Below the pieces are notes generated by a model. That model saw nothing but the letters and a program-made list of their open reading frames with translations. It did no database searches and was not told the DNA's origin. A stretch of 64,000 nucleotides of DNA, taken from Scortum barcoo (lineage: Eukaryota; Chordata; Actinopteri; Centrarchiformes; Terapontidae). The position numbers and the translations under genes are program-made. The DNA is taken from NCBI GenBank assembly GCA_023238725.1, contig CM041540.1, positions 3,905,208-3,969,207 on the forward strand, written 5' to 3'. Of the stretch, positions 49,616 to 57,330 are shown piece by piece (positions within the stretch are counted from its first letter, which is position 1; each line of letters starts with the position of its first letter).

Positions 49616-50316
49616 CAGGATGGGAAACTGAATTTGATTGTTAAGAAAATTATATCTGTTCTCTATAACAATAAAGTGTGTGTGTGTGCGTGGGAGGTAG
49701 TAGAGAGGATGTAGTGAAAGGTCAACTCTTCTAATCAGTCTCTGTGGCTGTAACTGCAGCGCTGTAGGTGGAATCTGATTATTGGTGATGTTATAATGGA
49801 CCTCCACAGTTTTATAGCCTGGAAACCGATGATTCATTACAATTGAAACAGTAGCACGGGTCAGTTTAGCTGAAAAGTTAATTTGTGTTTGTCTATTTCC
49901 AATAATGCCCAATTCTCAACTAATGCAACAACTGTAATATAGCTTCATGTGTGTGTATAAATATGTATATATGTGCAGAATATGTGTGGTGTGATGTGTA
50001 TTTGTGGTCTAACTGAAAAGAAAATTATTTCAATAATAAAAGTAAAATATATCAACTTCTTTCACACCAAAATTGAGGTTTCTTGAATTTTATTACTATC
50101 TCTCATGTCCTTTGTTGTTAAGAAAAGTGATATTCATATGATAAATGTATTTATAATATATTATGCATGAGTATTGTGTGGCTACCTGTAGCTGTGTAGG
50201 ACTTTTCCACAGCCAGCTGTTTGGATGTGAGGCCAGTTTCAGTGATGGTGGAGCACGGAGTCAAACTGCCGGGGTAGAAACTCCCCAAAAACAGAGCGAA
50301 ACACAACACGACCACC

Positions 50317-50365
<49 letters not shown>

Positions 50366-50472
50366 TAAATAAATTATGAATCAATGCTAAGCTGCTAATG
50401 AATGATGGAAGCAGATGTTTTCAATTCAATATTTTAATCAATGTTTCATCACCACAATCTCCTGTTAGCATG

Positions 50473-50503
<31 letters not shown>

Positions 50504-51038
50504 TAGTACCATTAGGCATGATGATGTCTGGGTGCCAGCCACCCTGCAGGACTTTGGGACTTTGCCTGCCAACACCGCCTGCAGAGACTGCAGCTGCTGT
50601 AGCAGAGACCTGGGGAGGAGCGCAGTGCACACACACACACACACACAGGTTAGATACACACAACATAACACACACACAGCAAACACTACAGATGCATGTG
50701 AGCAGGAAATTAAATAATACAAAAACAGCATTTACAGAAAATGGACATTTTGATTCAATTTGTTCCTTTAAAAATTAGGACGGTTTTTTCAATTATGCAT
50801 TTATTTTTTAAAGTCATTATAAAGTAGAAATGTAAAATGAAGACAGAACTGAGTGGGGAGTCTGTCACACTTTTTACAAGTATTGGAAGAAGAACAAGTA
50901 CAAGTACTGTTTGTCAGCGTTTATGTCTCTTATTCAGCATTAGTCAGATACTTGACTGAGGTTTTGTTCTGTTGTTTGCTTTGTTAAAAAGGCAGCTGAA
51001 GTCTCCCAATAACTCATAAACAATATTCAGGTGCACCA

Positions 51039-51072
<34 letters not shown>

Positions 51073-51214
51073 CCAACACACACAACTGGTTCATTTAACT
51101 TTCAGACAGTGACGATAAAACCCACTTTAACCACTAAGTGGAAAAAAAGACCTAAAACAGCTGTGTTTCAGTCAGATATACACACACTGCACTCACTGGG
51201 TGTATCTCACACTT

Positions 51215-51257
<43 letters not shown>

Positions 51258-54200
51258 TCATCCATGCATAATGAGAGCAAACAACAGTCTTGTTGAAGCA
51301 GTTCAAGCATTTTACATTAAAATAGCCTCATGATTATGCATGGCTGCAAAATTGCATCCAAGCACATCTACAGGAAGCTTTTGATTCAGAGTTATTTGCA
51401 AATAATACAATTCAGCCTGTGTTTTCCTTCCTGACACGTCCTCGCCACCCCTCTCACCTACATTAAAACAGAGGCCTTTAAAGGATTGTAAAAAATGTTT
51501 AAAAAAAGGGGAGAATCAAGGCAAAGTGAAATCGCAGAGGAATCGTGACATGACAGCGCAACAGGGAGGTCCTCACACGTGAATCATCCTCTTCTTAATT
51601 TCCTGGTGTTTTGATTGTCACCATCCTTGAATCGTTGTGACTGACGGGAGTCAAACTTGTCAACACTACTGCGGCTCACTCATCTGCGTTCTGACTGACA
51701 GAAGCTGAATGTGTAACTAGTTCTCCTCTTTTTCTAGAAGCTGAATGATCTTTTCATTAGAGGAGTGTCCACAAATAATTATATTAGCTGAAGAAATAAA
51801 TGTTGGTGACATTAGAGACGTTGCGGTGATACTTGAGGATGTTCACAGCAAGAAAACAAGAGAAATAAACTGAATTTATCATGAAAAAATTTCTTAGAAC
51901 TTTATTCCTGATGTGATACAGCTATAAAGGACTCTATTGAACAATCTTATCCCGGCCTCCTTTGCAAAACTACTTTAATTTAAAGGGTTGAGCTTCAAAA
52001 TGCATCTTTCAGGGCCTTTATTGTATATAAAGTCAATCATATGTGACGTGAGTGTGTGATATCTGTGCATGTGCATGTAAACTGACTGTGTTGTTCTTAC
52101 TTGTTTGTGCACTCCAGAGTTTCCACCTTCCTGCGCAGCTCGTTGTTTTCGTTGGAGCAGTTCTCCACCCTGTGGTCAGACAGCAGTACTGCAGGGTCAG
52201 TGACCGAACAATTTATACACATTTTTACATACATTTACCATTTACCTGATTATGAACTGGATGGAAGAAGTATTCAGATCCTTTATTTGAGAGAAAGTAC
52301 TAATACCACACTGTGAAAATACTCCACTGCAAGTAAAAGCCCTTCATTCAAAGTCTTATTGAAGTAAAAGTATGTGAATATTATTAAAAAATGTGCTTAA
52401 AGTATGAAAAGCAAAAGTACTCATAGTGCAATAAAGTGTGTTTCTATTTTATCGGATATTTTTGGATTAGTATTCCCACTGCATTATGTTGTATTTTACT
52501 GCTGTACATGTTTCAGGTTGAGCTTGTTTTAACTACTTTATATACTGTTACTACATAAAGGAACAACTTCATCCTTCATTTTATCACAAACATTCAACAC
52601 ATCTGGAGATATGAGGAAAAACTGGCATCCGTAAAGTAACAACAGATTAATGTAGTGGAGTAAAAACTACAATATTTACCTCTGAGATGTTGTGGTAGAA
52701 ATATAAAGTTGAATAAAATGAAAATGCTCATATTTGTGCAGTACTTGTGTAATCTTGCATGATTACTATACAATCTAATTCTTACAGAAGTTGTCGTTGT
52801 ACGTTTCTCTTTGTCACATTATAATCTGCTTTTATTTTGCACATGTTTGACTTTCAGTCTTCGAATATTATCTTTGCTTCAGTGTTTCATAAAACTGGAA
52901 ATGTGTTAAAATGGAGGATTATTTCATTTGTTCAATGAAAGACAAATCATTAGACTTTAATAAACAAAATGTGCAGGAAACAAGCTCAGACTGACAAACC
53001 TCCCTGCAGTGATTAATTTATGTAATTTTTTTTAAATCTCTGTCTCTCTGATAAGATGACAGACTGAAGAAGAGGACTCACTTCTTCTCCAGAGTGTCCA
53101 TGTACTCTTTCTTCTTCCTGCGACTCTCCTGGGCTGAAATCTGAGACACAAAGAGAAAAATGTTCAGAGAAAGACGAACAGATGTGGCATGTGGATTTAA
53201 GGACACGTGTTCATGTGTGCTGGTGCTCATATAAACATTTATAATGTGTTGATGTCAGTGTTTATACAAGAGCTGCATACGAAAGAGGAAAGTTTGTGAC
53301 TACTAGATGTTTCTGTCAGTATTAATAGTTTTTATTTCAGCTCTCTACACTTTCTTAAGAGGGGATATTTGCTAAAACCGTGAAAGAATATCAATATTTC
53401 TTCCAATTATTTTGTAAATTTTAGATCTAATTTATATATTTTATTGCAGGCTCCTTAATAAATAATATGGATGTCGATATGATAGTCTGATATTTCTGTC
53501 TGACAGCAATTTGCACCTTATTTTTGATCTTCCTGCGGATCTTCTTCAGCGCCTTCTCCTCGGCTTTGGTGAGCGGCAGTTTGGTGGGAACTGGGTAACC
53601 TTCGGCCACCAGCGTACGACGCTCCTCCTCAGTCAGCATCAGTGGGCCCGAACCCTGCAGCTTCTGCACACGAGAAGGGAGACATTTTCAATTTTATATC
53701 TGCTCGAGCTGGTTATTAAAGAGTCAAGAAGGTGAATCAGAATACAAAAAAGAAAGTTCATTGTTAGCAGCCATTTGGTGAGTGGACATGTTTCTCTCTT
53801 CACTCCAATTAAATGGACATCTAATGTTGAACAAGACTCAAGAATTATTAATAATGCAGCATCAGAGAATCAAGTTAAAGAAATGTAAACTCAAAAAGAG
53901 ACTGCAGAGTAAAGAAAAACTGAAAACATCTCCACAAGAAACTCAAAATGGTGGAAAATCGAGCATTTTCTATGCATGACTATTCTGAAATGTGGAGAAA
54001 AAGGAGGAAATTACATTTCAAGTTTCATGTCACGTGAATGTGGACAAGATTATAAACATTTTAATTTGATCAATTTTTCCATATTTTTGAAGAGTGTGTG
54101 AACATAAGTGGGTATAAAGTGTAAACTCAGCCCATAACTTACAGAAACTTCCAATTTATGGGAAAAATCTGGGTACTGATAATTTGCATGCATCTCCATG

Positions 54201-56365
54201 TGAGCTACATTAAGTTGGATTTCTAGATTTTTTTTGCATTTTCTTACAAAGAAACCTGTAATTAGTGTTCAGTGAAATCACCATGGTCATATTTTATTTA
54301 AAAAACATCATTATAAGTGCAGTATTCCTCCTTTTTCACAAACAAAGACTGCAGTAATGTAAAAAGGAATCATATTTTGTTCTTAAACATTCACTTGTGC
54401 ACCGTTCTCACCCCACAGGCACATTTTTACTGGTCAGTAAGAAAATGCGAGAAGTTGTGAGTGATGAGTAAAATAAAGAAGCAGTCTTATGGGTCAGTAC
54501 TCACATGAGGGGCGGTGAGCAGGGGGGAGTTGGAGAGGCAGGAGGTGGCACGGGGCGACACCTTCAGGCTGGCCTGGGGGGGAGGAGGGCTGGTGGGGGA
54601 GGTGGGGCAGGACAGGCCGGGCGGGGCGTGCACGGGGCTCTGGCTGCCCTCCGAGTCGCTGCCGTGGGAGCTGGGAGGAGTCGGGGGCATCTGAAGTGAC
54701 TCCAGACCTGAAACAAGGATCAGAAAAAATTGTTCAGAGTGAAAATTAGGGCAAAAGAAGCAGAAATTAAACTTAATTTGGGTGTATTTTAGGATAAAAG
54801 ATGCTATTTGAAGTGACTGATGAATAAATAGATATATTTAAGGTGTATTTTTGTAGGAAAGTCCTGACTAAAGATGCTTTGTGCGATTGGTCACTGAGGT
54901 ATGATGAGGTATTTGAACAAATGTCCTGCAGGGGGCGTTGTAGCTTCATGTAACTGACACGCAACAACGAGAGGAAGAGGAGGTTTAAAGTCAAACCTTT
55001 GGGTGAAAGATTGAGAAACTGGTCCACTTCATGAGGCTCCAGTTTAATCTGGGGGATGATGTTCTCCTCTTTAATCTGGAAAAACAAAGAGAGCGACAGG
55101 AAAGATGAAAATTTTTTTCACAAACTTTAATTTTGTCGTCATTTCCCCCCGAGCACTCACCTTGATGCCTTTGGCCTGGTTGGGGCTGTTGGTGGCGGTC
55201 TGAGCCGGGGCGGCGGTGGCGGGGGCAGGGGCCACGGGTGGGCCCTCGGGTGCTTGGGGCCCCGGGGCCAAAGAGAGGGAGAGGGTGGGGAGCAAGGAAG
55301 GAGTCTCACAAAGGAGGCTGTCGATGGCCTCATCCTGCTCCATCGGCCAATCGGCTGAATCTCCATCAGACTCTGCTGCAGAGGAACGAACACAGACTCA
55401 TTTGATGCTTCGGCCAACATCAGAAATACGTCTCTTTATTTTGAAGGACTCTGGTGTTCTTTGGTCTGTGTTTTGATCCTTGCACCTACGACTGTTTACT
55501 CTTTATAATCTTTAAACTGAGCATAAATCAGATATCCTGCACAGTCAGTCACTTTATTCACTTATTTTGATTCATTTTACGCCATCCCACCTCTGTTTAT
55601 ACTGAATCAGACCTTCCATTAAGACTTTAAGATTAAGATTTATGTACATGCCATATAGCTTGGTTAGATGCATATTTTTTATATAGATATAACTGTATAA
55701 GAACCCTTTATTAATGATTTCTTAACATTTTAACTGCATTAAAAATATTTACAGCTGACTTAAGAAGTCTACATTATGCTGGAGGAGGATATACAAAGAC
55801 CTCTGATTGTTGTGCTTATTAATAACTAATTACAGATTCATAAAGCATTAGCAAATCATTTATTAACCATTAAAAACTTACAACTCATGAAGCTTTTAAG
55901 TTTTATAAAGTTTTGTGTAAGGGCCAAACTTTTAAAGTGAGTCTTTTTCTGATCAATTTGAAGTCATGAATAAGCCACCATATACTCCTGATCACACCAG
56001 ACCGCTTGTGTGAGGGTGCAAAATTAATTTCTCTTTCTTATTTCTCACGAACCTTTCGAGTGTTTTATTATCTCTCAAACATCCTCCCTTCAAAGTGATG
56101 ACGAGGGTCTCACCTGCTTCGCTGCCTTGCTCTCCGGTCAGGTGCGACAGGGGCGACTGTGGCCGGCTGTCTCCGCAGAGCGAGTAGCTGTGCTCGGCCG
56201 TGATGTGGGGGGGCAGGGGGGCAGAGGGGAGGACGGGGACAGGTCGCCTCCGTCCTCCCCCTCCATGGCCTCCCCCCCGCCCCTCACGCCGGACAGGAAG
56301 GGGTCGCTGAGCAGCTGGCCCAGCAAAGCATCCTGGGAGAGGTCGTCCAGGAGCTCGGAGAAGTG
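48429..56365 (-). CDS. creb3l2: CREB3-like 2 ER-anchored bZIP transcription factor, exons 2-12
   Basis: CREB3L2 (BBF2H7) is a type II ER membrane protein. It is cut by S1P and S2P in the Golgi, and its N-terminal bZIP half then activates secretory-pathway genes such as SEC23A. Eleven exons give 521 codons: an N-terminal activation region, the block IKLEPHEVDQFLNLSPK, PPTPPSSHGSDSEGS, the pre-basic segment GSGPLMLTEEE, a basic region and leucine zipper (exons 6-9), one membrane segment (LMVVVLCFALFLGSFYPG), an RXXL site (RNLL) matching S1P, and a luminal tail ending VIELERTVNKTS. The EPHEVDQFLN block and the luminal end fit CREB3L2 better than CREB3L1. All phases agree except for one missing base in exon 2. 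Exon 1, about 30 residues in human, is not in view. Confidence 0.95.
48505..49112 (-). other. creb3l2 intron 11
   Basis: No gene content is seen. Around 48730-48925 is a diverged fragment of a teleost repeat rich in AAGTACTTTTACTTAAGTAA, also present at 52253-52745. Confidence 0.7.
49113..49347 (-). CDS. creb3l2: creb3l2 exon 11 (S1P site, luminal domain)
   Basis: The exon encodes VKSRNLLSTFEDEQPHLLGL, EYPDQWEDTPAVVMAAWRRS and a tail ending TSKNLLLDLHR. KSRNLL corresponds to the human RSRNLL and fits the RXXL rule for Site-1 protease. An NDT sequon suggests luminal N-glycosylation. It is 235 nt, entered in phase 1 and left in phase 2 (CAC AG|GTAAAC). Confidence 0.92.
49348..50185 (-). other. 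creb3l2 intron 10
   Basis: This intron holds a (GT)n microsatellite at 49581-49613 and a shorter GT run near 49676-49690. The rest is AT-rich with no recognised element. Confidence 0.7.
50186..50315 (-). CDS. creb3l2: creb3l2 exon 10 (membrane segment and luminal start)
   Basis: The exon encodes VVVLCFALFLGSFYPGSLTP and on to EKSYTAT, completing the single membrane helix and starting the luminal domain. It is 130 nt, with donor ACAG|GTAGCC in phase 1. The acceptor TAG is directly preceded by an uninterrupted CT repeat of about 44 nt (GA on the plus strand), which serves as the polypyrimidine tract. Confidence 0.94.
50319..50362 (+). repeat. (GA)22 microsatellite at the creb3l2 exon 10 acceptor
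   Basis: On the transcribed strand this is an unbroken CT run ending in TAG, immediately before exon 10. It replaces a normal mixed polypyrimidine tract. Confidence 0.95.
50472..50501 (+). repeat. (CA)15 microsatellite next to the creb3l2 exon 9 donor
   Basis: On the transcribed strand (GT/TG)n begins about 9 nt inside the intron, directly after GTACTACAG, so many GT dinucleotides follow the real donor. Confidence 0.95.
50510..50609 (-). CDS. creb3l2: creb3l2 exon 9 (end of zipper, start of membrane segment)
   Basis: The exon encodes SLLQQLQSLQAVLAGKVPKS and CRVAGTQTSSCLM, the last zipper heptads, the linker and the first residues of the membrane helix. It is 100 nt, ending ATG|GTACTA in phase 0. 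TG repeats lie 18 nt upstream and 9 nt downstream of it on the transcribed strand, an unusual setting for both splice sites. Confidence 0.95.
50610..52100 (-). other. creb3l2 intron 8
   Basis: Three CA runs occur (50628-50647, about 51042-51071 and 51218-51253). A short piece near 50870-50905 (AAGTATTGGAAGAAG, ACAAGTACAAGTACTG) may derive from the AAGTACTT repeat family. Nothing else is recognised. Confidence 0.6.
50628..50647 (+). repeat. (CA)10 microsatellite upstream of creb3l2 exon 9
   Basis: On the transcribed strand this is (TG)10, ending 18 nt before the exon 9 acceptor. Confidence 0.95.
52101..52169 (-). CDS. creb3l2: creb3l2 exon 8 (leucine zipper)
   Basis: This 69-nt exon encodes KVENCSNENNELRRKVETLE then CTNK. 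The heptad pattern matches the zipper of CREB3-family proteins. The acceptor is CCACAG|GG and the donor AA|GTAAGA. A dispersed teleost repeat begins about 85 bp into the intron on its 5' side. Confidence 0.95.
52253..52745 (+). repeat. teleost AAGTACTT-type dispersed repeat
   Basis: The copy opens ACTGGATGGAAGAAGTATTC followed by AGATCC, and runs through GTAAAAGTACTAATACCACA-like text to a tail resembling GTGGAGTAAAAACTACAATA. I recognise this as a very common fish repeat of about 500 bp whose class I cannot name. Shorter diverged pieces are at 48730-48925, 46478-46560 and 34418-34500. Confidence 0.65.
53082..53140 (-). CDS. creb3l2: creb3l2 exon 7 (basic region core)
   Basis: The exon encodes ISAQESRRKKKEYMDTLEK, the DNA-contacting half of the basic region (N-x7-R arrangement, with the Asn in the preceding KNK) leading into the first zipper heptad. 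It is 59 nt, with acceptor CTCAG|ATT and donor AA|GTGAGT, phase 2. Confidence 0.95.
53141..53516 (-). other. creb3l2 intron 6
   Basis: AT-rich, with no recognised repeat or RNA. It separates the two halves of the basic region. Confidence 0.6.
53517..53663 (-). CDS. creb3l2: creb3l2 exon 6 (pre-basic and start of the basic region)
   Basis: The exon encodes KLQGSGPLMLTEEERRTLVA, EGYPVPTKLPLTKAEEKALK and KIRRKIKNK. This is the adjacent domain unique to the CREB3 family plus the first half of the DNA-binding basic region. It is 49 codons in phase 0. The donor AAG|GTGCAA is not a strong consensus. Reading on into the intron would give a stop after about 20 residues and no zipper. Confidence 0.95.
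53664..54504 (-). other. creb3l2 intron 5
   Basis: AT-rich sequence with no recognised element or coding signal. Confidence 0.6.
54505..54707 (-). CDS. creb3l2: creb3l2 exon 5 (Pro/Ser-rich region)
   Basis: Entered in phase 1, the exon encodes GLESLQMPPTPPSSHGSDSE, a Pro/Ser-rich stretch, and LSNSPLLTAPH. Both ends match blocks shared by CREB3L1 and CREB3L2. The donor is CAT|GTGAGT (phase 0). The exon is strongly GC-rich. Confidence 0.93.
54997..55075 (-). CDS. creb3l2: creb3l2 exon 4 (conserved EPHEVDQFLN block)
   Basis: This 79-nt exon encodes IKEENIIPQIKLEPHEVDQF then LNLSPK and leaves in phase 1. The PQIKLEPHEVDQFLN segment is among the best conserved parts of CREB3L2 outside the bZIP, and it contains a candidate sumoylation-type site (IKLE). 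The donor AAAG|GTTTGA is weak. Confidence 0.93.
55161..55375 (-). CDS. creb3l2: creb3l2 exon 3
   Basis: This exon encodes ESDGDSADWPMEQDEAIDSL followed by a Pro/Ala/Thr-rich stretch and ends QAKGIK with the donor AAG|GTGAGT (phase 0). The acceptor is a tandem CAGCAG. Using the first AG starts the exon at 55375, and using the second starts it at 55372. Both keep the frame and differ by one alanine. The Pro/Ala-rich part (about 30 residues) does not resemble the mammalian protein and is low complexity. Confidence 0.9.
55376..56113 (-). other. creb3l2 intron 2
   Basis: AT-rich sequence with no recognised element. The 3' end carries the tandem CAGCAG acceptor of exon 3. Confidence 0.6.
56114..56365 (-). 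CDS. creb3l2: creb3l2 exon 2 (contains a 1-base frame break)
   Basis: The exon opens HFSELLDDLSQDALLGQLLS, which matches the human sequence after its exon 1. The acceptor is CTCCAG|CAC, phase 0. The frame is right through MEGEDGGDLSPSSP. The conserved AEHSYSLCGDSRPQSP then appears in the next frame. The exon is 252 nt, but a phase 0 entry and phase 1 exit need 3n+1. The break falls at two G runs on the plus strand (G7 at 56207-56213, G6 at 56216-56221), which suggests one missing base. A sequencing or assembly error is the simplest reading. The donor is GCAG|GTGAGA. Confidence 0.9.
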
Positions 56366-56997
56366 CTGGAGACAGAGAAGAAAGAAAATACTATAAATAC
56401 ATTTGAAGGGAAGCATAAAATATCAATTTGACCCCATCAGAGAGGAGACAGACAGATAATTATATAAAGCCACGTAGTTAGAGTCTGTGACAGCCCACCT
56501 GTAATTAGAGGCTGCTAAATTTTTTATTGCCACCTTTCTTTTAAGTCCCCCCCTCCTGCAGTTCACCCCTGGGGAACAATAAAGCAGCCAATTAAAAACT
56601 TGTAAAATTGTCTTTCACTGAAGATCCCACCCATCCAATTCCTCTTTGTGTGTGATTCTCAGTGTGGTGATACGTTTACAAAACACAAGTTTTAACCCCC
56701 CCCACGTACCCTTAATCTCCTCTTTCATCTTCCCATCGTTTCTTTTTTTCCCCTCCTCCTTCTCTACACTTCTGCTGACGAATTCTCCTTTCGTCTTTAT
56801 CTGTACCTGCCATCACAGGTGAGCGAGTGTACGTCTTCCTCTGTGTGCAGGTGTTGTGACTAACATAAACAAAAGGCAGCCATAGCAAAGCCCTGCTGCC
56901 GATGTGTTGATAACATGCTGACATACATCTTCTACTGCCTCAATGTTTTCTAACTGGTGAAGGCCTCAAATTACCGCAAATCACCACCACCAACACA

Positions 56998-57330
56998 AAG
57001 TATTTTCATTATTGATAAATCTGCAGATTCTTTTCTCAATTAGCTGGTTAATCGTTTGGTTTGTATTCTACTTTTTTTTATACTTATTCTACTTTTTATA
57101 CTTATTCTTATTTGGGCTTCCAGGGTAGCTAATCTCGTTCCATCCCATGTTTAACTTGTGTTGGAATGACAATAAACAATCCTTGAATCCTTGTAAAATG
57201 ACAAAGAAAAGTGAAAATGTGCCTCCAAATGATTGTTTTGTGCAACCAGTGGTCAAAACCAACACATATTCAGTTAAAAATGATATAAAACTTTCATTAT
57301 TTTAAAAGGAGACAAAGAAAACCTTTTTCT
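56998..57330 (+). repeat. AATCGATTA-type teleost repeat, copy 5 (split by an insertion)
   Basis: The left part, TATTTTCATTATTGATAAAT to GGTTAATCGTTTGGT (to 57062), and the right part, TGTAAAATGACAAAGAAAAG onward (from 57193), are contiguous in the family. The 130 bp between them is foreign. Confidence 0.55.
57063..57192 (+). mobile_element. LINE-type 3' fragment nested in a repeat
   Basis: Ends GGAATGACAATAAACAATCC followed by TTGAATCC, a typical fish LINE tail with AATAAA at 57171-57176. TTGTA occurs at 57061-57065 and 57191-57195 and may be a 5-bp target duplication. Confidence 0.5.

Noticed and set aside
56127..56396. Plus-strand open frame over creb3l2 exon 2
   Set aside because: It is the antisense of a conserved exon, and the minus strand carries the recognised protein.
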